From JAJDXO01 sp965213765 (GTDB lineage Bacteria > Pseudomonadota > Alphaproteobacteria > Rhodospirillales > UBA2165), in assembly GCA_965213765.1 (NCBI GenBank), contig OZ243926.1, positions 1-64,000 on the forward strand: a DNA stretch of 64,000 nt, read 5' to 3'. Positions 1 through 8,168 of this stretch are shown piece after piece. The position numbers were made by a program, and so were the translations under genes. The notes under the pieces are model-generated. The model had not been told where the DNA came from and did not search any database. It saw nothing but the letters and a program-made list of their open reading frames with translations. The first letter of the stretch is position 1. Each line of letters begins with the position of its first letter.

Positions 1-672
1 GCCATCCCCTCCAACATGGTGCGGACGGTGATTTCCGGCATTGCGTCGGGGGGACGGGTCATCCGCCCGTGGCTGGGCGCCGAAGGGCAACAGGTGACGC
101 CGGACCTTGCCGCCTCGCTGAAGCTCGATCGGCCGGCGGGCGTGCTGATCAATGGAGTGTATCAGGACGGTCCTGCTTATCGGGCCGGATTGAAGGTCGG
201 AGATGTCGTCCTGTCCATCGACGGTCGAGGTGTCGAGGATCCGGAAGCTCTCCGCTTCCGGATTACCACCAAGCCGGTGGGAGAGCGGGCGGAGCTCCGG
301 TTGTGGCGTGACGGCCGTTTGCGTTCGGCCAAACTGAGGATCGAACGCCCGCCGGAGACCCCGTCGCCCGACAAGACCGAGATCAGCGGCGTGAATCCGG
401 TGCAGGGGGCGACCGTCGCCAATCTGTCACCCGCCCTCGCTGATCGGATCGGTACCAGCCTGCTGGCCCAAGGGGTGGTCATTATGGAAATCCGCCGCGG
501 CACGGCGGCGCAAAGGTTCCGATTCCAGCCCAAGGACATCATCCGGGACATCAACGGGACGAGGATTGAATCCGTCTCACAGTTGAAGCGGGTACTGCTG
601 CGGCGGGTCGACCGGTGGCGGATCACCATTGAACGGGATGGGAAGGCCTTTGGTATGGTCGTCGACCGGTGA
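1..672 (+). CDS. HtrA/DegP-family serine protease, C-terminal PDZ part (5' end outside window)
   Basis: The reading frame is open from the first base, so the start and the trypsin-like protease domain lie upstream of the window. The visible 223 residues hold two PDZ modules. The first (about residues 20-115) has GVLINGVYQDGPAYRAGLKVGD followed by VVLSIDGRGVED. The second ends with GTAAQRFRFQPKDIIRDING. In DegP/DegQ proteins such PDZ domains bind exposed C-termini of misfolded envelope proteins and regulate the periplasmic protease. The stop overlaps the GTG start of rarA by four bases, which suggests translational coupling. The family call is firm; whether it is DegP-, DegQ- or DegS-like cannot be decided without the N-terminus. 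Confidence 0.85.
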   Translation, partial: AIPSNMVRTVISGIASGGRVIRPWLGAEGQQVTPDLAASLKLDRPAGVLINGVYQDGPAYRAGLKVGDVVLSIDGRGVEDPEALRFRITTKPVGERAELRLWRDGRLRSAKLRIERPPETPSPDKTEISGVNPVQGATVANLSPALADRIGTSLLAQGVVIMEIRRGTAAQRFRFQPKDIIRDINGTRIESVSQLKRVLLRRVDRWRITIERDGKAFGMVVDR

Positions 673-1970
673 GCACCCTGTTTGAATCGCAGGCGCCGCG
701 GCCCCTCGCGGATCGATTGCGGCCGGCACACCTGTCCGAGGTTGTCGGTCAGGATCACATCATCGGATCCGAAGCGCCCTTGGGCCGTATGCTCGCGGGC
801 GGCCGGTTGACCTCGATCATCCTCTGGGGACCGCCGGGCAGCGGCAAGACCACCATCGCGCGGTTGTTGGCTGACGCGGTTGATCTTTCCTTCGAGCCCT
901 TGTCGGCGGTGTTCTCAGGGGTCGCCGATCTCCGCAAGGTGTTCGAGGCGGCGGGCGAAAGGCGGGGGGTCGGACGGGGAACGCTCCTGTTCGTCGATGA
1001 GATTCACCGGTTCAACCGGGCCCAGCAGGATGGCTTCCTTCCCTTTGTGGAGGACGGCACGGTCATCCTAGTCGGTGCGACCACCGAGAACCCGTCGTTT
1101 GAGCTCAACAGCGCGTTGCTGTCGCGTTGCCAAGTGATGGTTCTCAATCGGCTGGCTGATACGGCGTTGGAGACCCTGTTGAGCCGGGCCGAGAACGAGG
1201 AGGGCTCTTCGCTCCCGCTGACCGGAGACGGCCGGGCGGCGCTCAGGGCCATGGCCGACGGGGATGGGCGCTACCTGCTGAACATGGTGGAGGAGCTGCA
1301 ATCACTGCCTGCGGAACCACAGCTTGATGCCAAGGCGCTGGCCGATCTGATCGGCAAGCGGATGCCGCTCTACGACAAGTCCCAAGAGGCGCACTACAAC
1401 CTGATCAGTGCATTGCACAAGTCGCTCAGAGGGTCGGATGCCGATGCGTCGCTCTATTGGCTGGCGCGAATGCTGGCCGGCGGAGAGGACCCCCGTTACA
1501 TCGCCCGTCGCTTGGTCCGGTTCGCCTCCGAGGATATCGGGCTCGCCGATCCCCAGGCGTTGCCCCACAGTATCGCGGCGTGGGAGGCCTATGAGCGCTT
1601 GGGCAGCCCGGAGGGGGACCTTGCGATCGCCCAGTCGGTACTGTATTTGGCGACCGCGCCCAAATCCAACGCCGCTTATAAGGCGCTCGGTGCGGCCAAC
1701 CGGGCGGCCGAGGAAACCGGTTCCCTGATGCCGCCTAAACACATTCTCAATGCGCCGACCCGGTTGATGAAGGATATCGGCTATGGGAAGGGCTATGAGT
1801 ACGATCACGACGCGGAGGAAGGTTTCTCGGGCCAGGACTACTTCCCGGATGAGATGAGACGCCAGGAATTTTATCGGCCCGGGGAGCGTGGCTTCGAGCG
1901 GGAAATCGCCAAGCGGCTGGAGTATTGGCGAAAACTTCGAGAATCGCGTAACTCATCCAGCGGCGACTGA
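669..1970 (+). CDS. rarA: Replication-associated recombination protein A (RarA/MgsA AAA+ ATPase)
   Basis: This 433-residue AAA+ ATPase matches the RarA/Mgs1/WRNIP1 family in length and order. A clamp-loader-like ATPase comes first, with Walker A GPPGSGKT near residue 54, Walker B LFVDEIHRF near residue 105, sensor 1 GATTENPSFE and an SRC arginine-finger motif. The C-terminal tetramerisation region follows (SLRGSDADASLYWLARML and PPKHILNAPT). RarA acts at stalled replication forks and opens duplex ends. Start is GTG, overlapping the upstream protease stop by four bases. It belongs to a compact operon running through the asmA gene. Nothing unusual is seen in the catalytic motifs. Confidence 0.95.
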   Translation: MSTLFESQAPRPLADRLRPAHLSEVVGQDHIIGSEAPLGRMLAGGRLTSIILWGPPGSGKTTIARLLADAVDLSFEPLSAVFSGVADLRKVFEAAGERRGVGRGTLLFVDEIHRFNRAQQDGFLPFVEDGTVILVGATTENPSFELNSALLSRCQVMVLNRLADTALETLLSRAENEEGSSLPLTGDGRAALRAMADGDGRYLLNMVEELQSLPAEPQLDAKALADLIGKRMPLYDKSQEAHYNLISALHKSLRGSDADASLYWLARMLAGGEDPRYIARRLVRFASEDIGLADPQALPHSIAAWEAYERLGSPEGDLAIAQSVLYLATAPKSNAAYKALGAANRAAEETGSLMPPKHILNAPTRLMKDIGYGKGYEYDHDAEEGFSGQDYFPDEMRRQEFYRPGERGFEREIAKRLEYWRKLRESRNSSSGD

Positions 1971-1982
1971 GGGGATGAGAGT

Positions 1983-2363
1983 ATGAAAATGTTGCTCAGC
2001 GTGGCGGCGGGCGGCGCCATTGGCGCCAGCGGACGCTATCTCGTCAGTGTCCTGGTGAGCCGGGTCGCCGGTTACGGATTTCCCTACGCGACTATCATCG
2101 AAAACATTTTGGGCTGCCTGCTATTGGGTGCGCTTGTCGAGTTCATGGCATTAAATTGGTCTCCAAGCCAGGAAATGAGGGCGTTCCTCGTGATCGGCGT
2201 TTTGGGGTCGTTCACCACCTTTTCTGCTTTTTCACTGGACGCCGTGAGCTTGTTCGAGCGCGGCCAATTGGGGCTGGCCGGCGCCTATGTGGCCGGATCG
2301 GTGGTTTTGTCGTTGGCCGGATTTGTCGTCGGCATGATGACTTTGCGGGTCGTCCTCACATGA
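1983..2363 (+). CDS. crcB: Fluoride ion channel CrcB/FluC
   Basis: This 126-residue protein has four predicted membrane helices and the Fluc-family signatures GGAIGASGRY near the N-terminus, ENILGCLLLG in the second helix and GVLGSFTTFSAF in the third. The last is the phenylalanine-lined ion path and Na+ site. Fluc channels work as antiparallel dimers that release fluoride from the cytoplasm. The length is normal for a single-domain Fluc. I see no fluoride riboswitch: only twelve bases separate it from rarA, and the gene is read through from the operon. Its stop overlaps the following ATG (ATGA). Confidence 0.95.
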   Translation: MKMLLSVAAGGAIGASGRYLVSVLVSRVAGYGFPYATIIENILGCLLLGALVEFMALNWSPSQEMRAFLVIGVLGSFTTFSAFSLDAVSLFERGQLGLAGAYVAGSVVLSLAGFVVGMMTLRVVLT

Positions 2364-3349
2364 GTGGCGTCGAAACCATTGAGGTGGAGCCCAACGACGC
2401 CGGCATTCGGCTCGACCGATGGTTCAAGCGCCACTACCCGGAATTGAGCCACGGGCGCCTGGAGAAACTCTTACGGACCGGCCAGGTGCGGGTGGACGGC
2501 GGCCGGGCGAAGAGCAATCAGCGTCTCGAAGAGGGTCAAGCCGTCCGCGTGCCGCCGTTGCCGGATGCCTCGAAGACGAAGAGACAAGCCCCGTCTATCG
2601 ACCGCCGGGCGGTGGCGGAGCTTAAAGATCGGATCATCCATCGCGATGATCATTTAATTGTCTTGGATAAGCCGGCGGGCCTCGCCGTCCAGGGAGGCTC
2701 CAAGATTTCCAGCCATGTGGATGCGCTGCTCGACGGCTTGCGTTTCGGCTCGAAGGAGCGGCCGAAGCTGGTCCACCGGCTGGACAAGGACACTTCGGGT
2801 GTTCTGGTGATCGGCCGCACCGCCAAGGCGGCCGCTTCGCTGACCGCGGCGTTTCGCGGCCACGAAACGCGGAAGCTTTACTGGGCGTTGGTCGAGGGCG
2901 TGGCACGGCCTCGGGAAGGCACCATCAATCTGCCGCTCGAAAAGCTGCCGGGCCCCCAAGGCGACCGGGTGAACGTCGTCGACCGGGGCAGAAACGCGGA
3001 GACCCGTTACCGGACGGTCGACGTCGCCGCGCCGGAGGCGAGCTGGCTGGCCCTTGAACCCGTCACCGGGCGGACCCATCAATTGCGGGTTCACTGTGCC
3101 GCCATCGGGCACCCTATTGTCGGTGACGGCAAGTACGGCTCCCCGGACACCGCGTTGAACAACGATGCCATTGGCCGGCGGCTGCATCTGCATGCCCGCG
3201 CCGTCCGTATTCCTCATCCGGCGGGCGGACTGTTCGAGGCCAATGCCGATCTGCCGCCGCATATGTCCGAAACATGGAAATTCTTCGGATTTGGCCCGGC
3301 GGACGACGATCATCCGTTCGAGACGTTCGACGAGTTGATGGGGGTGTAG
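2360..3349 (+). CDS. RluC/RluD-family 23S rRNA pseudouridine synthase
   Basis: The protein has 329 residues. An S4 RNA-binding domain comes first (IRLDRWFKRHYPELSHGRLEK), then the RluA-type synthase domain with the catalytic-loop motif HRLDKDTSGVLV (catalytic Asp about residue 141), LVEGVARP and the RTHQLRVH signature. The enzyme isomerises uridines in 23S rRNA; RluC versus RluD specificity cannot be told from motifs alone, though an S4 domain is present in both. The open frame extends further upstream over crcB, but ATG at 2360 is the sensible start because it overlaps the crcB stop as ATGA and begins directly before the S4 domain. Confidence 0.92.
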   Translation: MSGVETIEVEPNDAGIRLDRWFKRHYPELSHGRLEKLLRTGQVRVDGGRAKSNQRLEEGQAVRVPPLPDASKTKRQAPSIDRRAVAELKDRIIHRDDHLIVLDKPAGLAVQGGSKISSHVDALLDGLRFGSKERPKLVHRLDKDTSGVLVIGRTAKAAASLTAAFRGHETRKLYWALVEGVARPREGTINLPLEKLPGPQGDRVNVVDRGRNAETRYRTVDVAAPEASWLALEPVTGRTHQLRVHCAAIGHPIVGDGKYGSPDTALNNDAIGRRLHLHARAVRIPHPAGGLFEANADLPPHMSETWKFFGFGPADDDHPFETFDELMGV

Positions 3350-3353
3350 CCGG

Positions 3354-4031
3354 GTGGGCGGATTGCGCCTGGCGGTCTTCGATTGCGATGGGACGCTGGT
3401 GGATTCCTTTGCGGCCATTGATGCCGTCATGCACCAGGCGTTTGCCCGGCACGGCTTCTCCGGCCCCGACGCGGACGATGTCCGCAGCGTCATCGGGCTC
3501 GAGCTTGAAGCGGCGATCAAAGGCTTGCTGCCCGGGACGGGACCGGAAATCCATGGAAATGTTGCCATGAGCTATCGTGAGATCTCGGATGAACAGCGCC
3601 GGGAGGGTTCGCGCAAAGACCCGCTATATCCGGGGGCGGCGGATGCCGTGCGTCAACTGGAATCGCGAGGCTGGCTTCTGGGCGTGGCGACGGGTAAATC
3701 GCTCCACGGTTTGAGACAGACCCTGGGTGCACATAAGTTGCTTGACCGTTTTGTGACACTTCACACGCCGGATACCTCACCGGGCAAGCCAAACCCTGAT
3801 ATGCTGATCCAGGCAATGGACGCCACCGGAACTCGCCGGGAAGAGGCGGTGATGATCGGCGACACCACCTATGACATGGAGATGGCGGTGAATGCGGGCG
3901 TGGCCGCGGTCGGCGTCGCTTGGGGATACCATCCCGCCGGCGATCTGCGAGATGCAGGGGCGGGCGAGGTTGCCTCGTCGTTTGCCGAACTGCCCGATCT
4001 CCTGAATCGATTGATCGGGGCGCCGGCATGA
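3354..4031 (+). CDS. HAD-superfamily hydrolase, phosphoglycolate phosphatase-like
   Basis: This 225-residue protein has all four HAD motifs: DCDGTLVDS at the N-terminus (nucleophile Asp10), a Thr in VATGKSLHG, Lys in the GKPNPDML stretch and the acidic motif MIGDTTYDM. An alpha-helical C1 cap (about residues 17-80) places it in the Gph/PGMB-like subfamily, which hydrolyses small phosphorylated metabolites. The GTG start follows the rluC stop by four bases, and the stop overlaps the asmA ATG as ATGA. A HAD gene between rluC and ATP12 is a recurring alphaproteobacterial arrangement. The substrate is not predictable from sequence. Confidence 0.9.
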   Translation: MGGLRLAVFDCDGTLVDSFAAIDAVMHQAFARHGFSGPDADDVRSVIGLELEAAIKGLLPGTGPEIHGNVAMSYREISDEQRREGSRKDPLYPGAADAVRQLESRGWLLGVATGKSLHGLRQTLGAHKLLDRFVTLHTPDTSPGKPNPDMLIQAMDATGTRREEAVMIGDTTYDMEMAVNAGVAAVGVAWGYHPAGDLRDAGAGEVASSFAELPDLLNRLIGAPA

Positions 4032-5896
4032 AGCTCCTATCCCGCCTTTTGCTTGGTTTGGTCGCCGTTCTTGTGGCAGCCGTCGTAACGGCGGCGGCCA
4101 TCATTATGACCACCGATACTCGGCAGATCGCCGGGTTCATCTCGGAGCGCGTAAAGGCGGCGACGGGACGGGAGTTGGTGATCGCCGGCGATATCGAGAT
4201 GAAGCTCTCGCTGGTGCCGACCCTCTCGGCGACCGATGTGCGGTTTGGCAACGCCTCCTGGGGCTCGCGGCCGGATATGGTGCGCCTGGACGGGGTGGAG
4301 GTCGGCCTGGCGCTGGTGCCGTTGCTGAGCGGCGATATCCGTCTGTCCGCGTTGACGTTGATAGGTCCGGATATCCTCTTGGAAGTGAGCCCCGAGGGTA
4401 CACCCAACTGGCAGATTTCCGTTGATCCCCGGATGGCCCGGAAGGCCCGGGAAATCGAACAAGAGGCGGAACGGATTTACGGACTGCCGGTATTGGAAAG
4501 CCTCGCGATCGAGCGCGCCTCCGTGCGCTATCTGGATCCGGGACGCAAATTGGACCGGCGGCTCCTGCTGACCCGGCTGGACCTGTTGAACCAAACCGGG
4601 GCGGAACGGATGCGCCTCGATATTGCCGGCTCCGTCGCCGGCCACCCCTTTACCGTCGGCGGCAGCATCACGTCACTGTATCGTTTCGTTGAAGATCCCA
4701 GATTCTTCATCCTTGATTTGTTGGTGACCGGCCTTGGCGCATCGGGCGAAGCGAAGGGCGTTATCGGGGCGCCGCTGACCGACCGGCAACTGGACATCCG
4801 GATTTCCTTCCATGGGAACGATCTGCCGGATACCTACAAACAGGTGAGGAAGCTTGCCCCGAACCTGCCGAAAATCGAGATACCGGCCATCAAGCCCTAC
4901 GAAATGGCCTTTCGGTTGGCCGGGACACCCACGTCTCTCGCTGCCGAGGGCATAAAGTTCTCGGCGGGCGAAAAGGGTGGATTGGCGGTGGCGCTGAACG
5001 GCAGCGCATCGGAAATTACCGGGAGCAAACCGAAATGGCGCTTTTCGGCCCGCGCCGAGGCTCCGGACCCAAGTATCCTGTCCGGCTTAGCCGGATTCCG
5101 GTTACCGCCCAAGCCCGGGGTCCGGATCGAAGCGGTCGTGAGCAATCCTGACGACGAACTGGCATTCAACAACGTCTCGCTTCGGTTGGGCGACACCAGC
5201 GTTACCGGCAATGCCGTGCTGGAACCCGGAAACGCGCCGCCGAAGATTATCGCAGCCCTCAAGGCGGATCGGCTTCCGGTCGATAGGCTGATGGCGTTCC
5301 TGCCCGAGCGTGAGGGAAAACAGGAACGCGGGAAGGCTGAGGACGGGCGGGTGATTCCGATGATCGAGTTAGCTCAGCCGAGGCTTTCCGAACTTGATGC
5401 AACGCTTCGCCTGGTGGTCGGTGAGGTGGTGTTCAATGATCTTTCGATCCGGGAATTGGCTGCATCCGTAAAGGCAACTTCCCGGGACATCGACATTGGC
5501 CTGGTGCGGGCCAAGTTCGGCGGCGGTACCTGGTCGGGCCGGGTCGGCGCAAGCTTTGACGGCGGCACGCCGGACATCGCCGGCCAGTTGGATCTCAAGG
5601 ACGGGCGGATCGAGACACTGCTGGCCTATGCCACCGACCACAAACTGGCGGATGGGCCGCTGGAAGCAAGAATTACCTTTACGGGGCGGGGGGCGGACCT
5701 CAGAAGCCTGGCAGCCGGGCTGAACGGCAACCTGGAAGTCGTCATGCACGGCGGCGGGGTGGCCAATAAGTATGTCGAAGTACGCCGTAAGATTTCTATC
5801 GCGGGGTGGAAATCTGTTTTTCTATTGTTAGATCAAATTGTTATGGATTCTCTTGACCGATCCACAGGAAATTACCAAGAGTCAGGTATCGAATAG
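4028..5896 (+). pseudogene. asmA-family gene, 5' part, interrupted by an integrative island
   Basis: The sequence starts with an N-terminal membrane anchor (LLGLVAVLVAAVVTAAAIIM) and the AsmA core (DTRQIAGFISERVKAATGRE, then ATDVRFGNASWG). AsmA-like proteins are inner-membrane-anchored, span the periplasm and are linked to phospholipid transport and outer-membrane assembly. Homologous sequence stops after ...GGGVANKYV (codon 583). The next 39 codons, to the stop at 5896, are island DNA and not AsmA-like. The missing C-terminal part continues in frame at 14674 (YVDLLAGDF...). Joining the two across the shared 10-bp repeat gives an uninterrupted protein of about 790 residues. The truncated 622-residue product would lack the last quarter and is probably inactive. 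Confidence 0.9.
5769..5778. other. attL: left 10-bp core repeat of the island in asmA
   Basis: AGTATGTCGA here is repeated exactly at 14666-14675. It lies within asmA codons for Lys-Tyr-Val-(Asp/Glu). Replacing everything between the repeats with a single copy restores the asmA reading frame, which is the expected footprint of tyrosine-integrase recombination. Confidence 0.85.
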
Positions 5897-5901
5897 GTAC
5901 C
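5883..5901 (+). repeat. Left terminal motif of the island, candidate integrase arm site
   Basis: CAGGTATCGAATAGGTACC here matches CAGGTACCGAGTAGGTACC at 14528-14546 in 17 of 19 positions, in the same orientation, 105 bp inside attL and 120 bp inside attR. Tyrosine integrases of this type carry an N-terminal arm-binding domain that contacts such distal repeats. The role is inferred from position and conservation only. Confidence 0.55.
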
Positions 5902-5945
5902 GTTTTGAGGCAGGATCGGGCGAGCTCGCTACAGGTAAGACGGCC

Positions 5946-6014
5946 GGGTAGGAGGGGTCGTTGTGAGCCCCTCCCCCCACGGACCCGAGCGTGCGCGACT
6001 AATACACTCGGTTC
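5946..6014 (-). ncRNA. Group II intron 3' end remnant (domain V/VI-like)
   Basis: On the minus strand, directly overlapping the end of the maturase fragment, lies a 34-nt domain-V-sized stretch (6014 to 5981, beginning GAACCG and ending CGGGTCC). A domain-VI-like hairpin follows with arms GGAGGGG and CCCCTCC and the sequence CTACCC. This order (RT tail, DV, DVI, 3' splice site) is that of bacterial group II introns. The triad position reads AAC where AGC is usual, so the ribozyme may be decayed. The rest of the intron is missing. Confidence 0.55.
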
Positions 6015-6208
6015 CTCACCTGACAAGGTTCGCTCGCGAAGGTTTGCCTTGAGCGCACGATCTTGACCGTCGGCAGGGGATGCCGCTTGAGAATCTCGTT
6101 CATCCGGTCCCTGTTGAGACACCTGCGACGGCTGCGGCGTGCGAGCCACTTCCGCCATGTGCGGGCGACTTGGTAGCGGAACCACTCCTGGCGCGGGTTA
6201 AGTTGATG
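5999..6208 (-). pseudogene. Group II intron reverse transcriptase/maturase, C-terminal fragment
   Basis: Read on the minus strand, about 70 codons end at a TAG at 6001-5999. They encode QEWFRYQVARTWRKWLARRS, then LNRDRMNEILKRHPLP, closing with SEPCQVRNRVY. The pattern (F/WR..V.R.W...L.RRS..., a short linker, ...PLP...) is that of the thumb/X-domain tail of group II intron maturases. No RT catalytic motifs or N-terminus are present, and upstream sequence turns into stop codons, so this is a scar of a former intron in the element. The intron polarity is opposite to asmA. Confidence 0.65.
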
Positions 6209-6277
6209 GGCCGACCGTAGCCCATCACAACGCAGGTTTGCCCATCAACGCTTGGCAGGATGGTTTCCGCGGCCCGC

Positions 6278-6970
6278 TCAGACGCGGCTGACGGTCCAGA
6301 CCACCCGGCCGACCACATGGGCGTCTTCGGCGAGGCAGGTGTAGGCCTCGTATTCCGGGTTGGCGGAGTGAAGCCTGAGTTGCGGCGGCTCGCCGCGGGG
6401 CAGAACCTCGACCCGCTTGACAACCAGGCCTGTACCGTCCCAGAGCACGAACATCTCGCCGGTGGCGGGGATGCGCCGCGCGATGTCGATGACGATGCGG
6501 TCGCCATCGTGCATCTCGGGCTCCATGGAATTCCCGCGCACGCGCAGGATGCGGAGGCCGGCGGGGTCGGCGCCGGCTTCGTGACGGATCATGCTCTCGG
6601 GCAGGTGCCAGCGGGCCTTCTCGTGGGTGAATTCCTCGCTCAAGGCCCCCGCCCCGGCGGCCGCCTCGACCGCCATCTCGGGTATGGCGGCAAGCGGGGC
6701 GCCGGGAAGAGCGCCCGGCGGGGTGCGCCGCCCGCGCTTCTGCGGCTTCCGCCTGGGCGCCTCGGCAGGGCGCAGTTCGCCCGCATCGCAGCCCAGCAGC
6801 CCGGCAAGCTTTTCGCTGTCGCTGTAGTTCAGCGCCGCCGGGGTGCCGCGTTCCAGGAACTGGTGCATGTAGCTCGGACTGCGGCCGATGGCGGCGGAGG
6901 CCTCCTTCATGGTGAGGCCGCGCTTCCAGAGCAGGTCCTTGATTTTTTGCCGTAGCGGGTCGCGTTGCAT
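6278..6970 (-). CDS. S24 LexA/CI-like repressor of the island
   Basis: The 230-residue protein has an N-terminal HTH (LTMKEASAAIGRSPSYMHQF, about residues 17-36). A basic Pro/Ala-rich linker follows, then a C-terminal S24 peptidase domain with the serine in RVRGNSMEPEMHDGD and the catalytic lysine in GLVVKRVEV. Such proteins repress phage or ICE genes and self-cleave when RecA filaments form; the likely cleavage region lies in the Ala/Gly-rich linker. The ATG at 6970 is preferred because the upstream extension runs into the operator region. It is divergent from the HTH gene at 7061, with a palindromic operator between them, the classic layout of an immunity switch. Confidence 0.88.
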   Translation of the reverse strand: MQRDPLRQKIKDLLWKRGLTMKEASAAIGRSPSYMHQFLERGTPAALNYSDSEKLAGLLGCDAGELRPAEAPRRKPQKRGRRTPPGALPGAPLAAIPEMAVEAAAGAGALSEEFTHEKARWHLPESMIRHEAGADPAGLRILRVRGNSMEPEMHDGDRIVIDIARRIPATGEMFVLWDGTGLVVKRVEVLPRGEPPQLRLHSANPEYEAYTCLAEDAHVVGRVVWTVSRV

Positions 6971-6993
6971 CGTAGCCCCTCGCACGTTTGTCG

Positions 6994-7012
6994 TTGAATA
7001 TAGTGTATTCAA
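6994..7012. promoter_or_regulatory. Palindromic operator in the divergent repressor/regulator promoter region
   Basis: TTGAATATAGTGTATTCAA is a 7-bp perfect inverted repeat around a 5-bp centre, sitting in an AT-rich stretch 24 bp upstream of the repressor ATG and 48 bp upstream of the regulator ATG. In the CI/LexA-like paradigm this is where the repressor controls both its own gene and the divergent one. Binding is inferred. Confidence 0.65.
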
Positions 7013-7060
7013 TATCAAAGCATATTGTCAAGGCCGAATGTTCCTCATACGTTCCCGATC

Positions 7061-7732
7061 ATGACGCCTTTAGAGACATCCCTCAAACGCACCATCGAGG
7101 CTTACATCCAACGGCACGGTATGACCCGCAGCCGCTTCGGACAGGCCGCGCTGCACGATCCCTCCTTCGTCGGCGTCTTCGGCCGGGGCCGCTCACCGCG
7201 GCTCGATACCGCCGACCGGCTGCTGGCCTTCATGGGGCTTGAGCCCATCGGGCCCGGCTTCCGGCGCGAGGTCGACGCGTTCCTGGCGGTCACCGGGGCC
7301 AAGGCCTCGGAACTTGGCCGGGAAGCGAGCGGCAATCCGTCCTTCGTGACCTGGCTGCGCCGGGGCGGCTCGCCCCGGCTCGCCACCGTGGACAAGGCGC
7401 GGGCCTGGATGGAGCGCGTGGCGAGCGCCGGGGAAGTCCGGGAGATCCGGGCCATGGCGTCCGGGAACGGGGAGACCGGCCGGGACATCTTCAAGGGAGA
7501 CGACGACATGGGCGACGACGCCTGGCAGTATCTGGGCACGCGCGATGTCGCGTCCCTTCTGGGCCTGAGCCCGCGCACGCTGGACCGCTACCGGGTCAGC
7601 GGCGCGGGTCCGAAGTTTCACAAGTTCGGCAACCGGGTGCGCTACGCCCGCGCCGATGTCGAGGCGTGGGCGGCGGAACGCCGGTACAGTTCGACTTCCG
7701 GCGAGGGCGGCCCGGCGGGGAAGACGGCGTGA
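7061..7732 (+). CDS. Multi-HTH regulator with tandem N-terminal repeats and excisionase-type HTH
   Basis: This 223-residue protein lies divergent from the S24 repressor. Two internal repeats align well: SRFGQAALHDPSFVGVFGRG then SPRLDTADRLLAFM (about residues 24-56), and SELGREASGNPSFVTWLRRG then SPRLATVDKARAWM (about 82-115). Both resemble short Cro/CI-type HTH units. The C-terminus (about 165-215) has a MerR/excisionase-type winged HTH, YLGTRDVASLLGLSPRTLDR then VRYARADVEAW. The combination suggests a DNA-binding switch protein, possibly an antirepressor, Cro analogue or recombination directionality factor. The ATG at 7061 is chosen over a TTG 12 codons upstream because it starts at the conserved region. 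Function is inferred. Confidence 0.75.
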   Translation: MTPLETSLKRTIEAYIQRHGMTRSRFGQAALHDPSFVGVFGRGRSPRLDTADRLLAFMGLEPIGPGFRREVDAFLAVTGAKASELGREASGNPSFVTWLRRGGSPRLATVDKARAWMERVASAGEVREIRAMASGNGETGRDIFKGDDDMGDDAWQYLGTRDVASLLGLSPRTLDRYRVSGAGPKFHKFGNRVRYARADVEAWAAERRYSSTSGEGGPAGKTA

Positions 7733-7923
7733 TGGGCGATCCCTCGGCATTCAGGTCCAGACGCGAGTTCGCCGCCTGGCTCGGCTTGGCGCCTCGCCAC
7801 GAGGGTACCGGGGGGCGGGTGCGTATGCTCGGCATCTCCAAGCGCGGCGACAGGTATCTCCGAACTTTGCTGATCCACGGTGCCCGCGCCGTGCTCATCA
7901 ATGCCAAGGCGCCTCCAGAGTGA
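7732..7923 (+). pseudogene. IS110-family transposase, C-terminal fragment
   Basis: About 63 codons encode FRSRREFAAWLGLAPRHEGT, then GGRVRMLGISKRGDRYLRTL LIHGARAVL, the hallmark of the IS110/IS492 (Transposase_20) C-terminal region. The DEDD catalytic domain is absent, so this is a relic. It begins at the stop of the preceding regulator (overlapping TGATG) and ends where the next small ORF starts, which indicates that the regulator is followed directly by a deletion scar. Confidence 0.8.
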
Positions 7924-8168
7924 CCGACGCCGCCGAGCGCCGCGACCTGGGCATCGCCGCGGCGGGCGGGACCGGTGCCATGTTCCCGCCGCTGCGCCGC
8001 CGGATCCGGCCCATGCGCCCCGAGCGCGCCGCCGCGCTCTGGCTCTCCAGACTGCGGGAGCTGTCCAAAAGCGCCGGCGGCACGGATGAAGGGAGCCGAT
8101 CCCCGGAACCGGAAGCGGACGACGCGGGCGATCCGAGGGTCGGAACAAGTGCCGCGGGTGCGCCGTGA
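7920..8168 (+). CDS. Small hypothetical protein upstream of the traD remnant
   Basis: An 82-residue open frame starts with GTG overlapping the IS110-fragment stop and ends in a GTGA overlap with the traD remnant. It is rich in Arg, Ala and Pro (MFPPLRRRIRPMRPERAAAL then WLSRLRELSK) with an acidic tail. I do not recognise it. The double overlap is typical of translationally coupled conjugation genes, so it may be the surviving end of a transfer gene. A chance frame in GC-rich DNA is possible. Confidence 0.4.
   Translation: MTDAAERRDLGIAAAGGTGAMFPPLRRRIRPMRPERAAALWLSRLRELSKSAGGTDEGSRSPEPEADDAGDPRVGTSAAGAP

Noticed and set aside
1971..1982. Possible fluoride riboswitch before crcB
   Set aside because: Only 12 bases separate rarA and crcB, so there is no room for the aptamer.
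2156..2359. N-terminal extension of the pseudouridine synthase frame over crcB
   Set aside because: The extension overlaps crcB, is Arg/Gly-rich, and the ATG at 2360 overlaps the crcB stop as expected for coupling.
5841..6185. 115-codon minus-strand frame in the left island end
   Set aside because: A different frame of the same strand encodes the clear group II maturase tail; this one is incidental.
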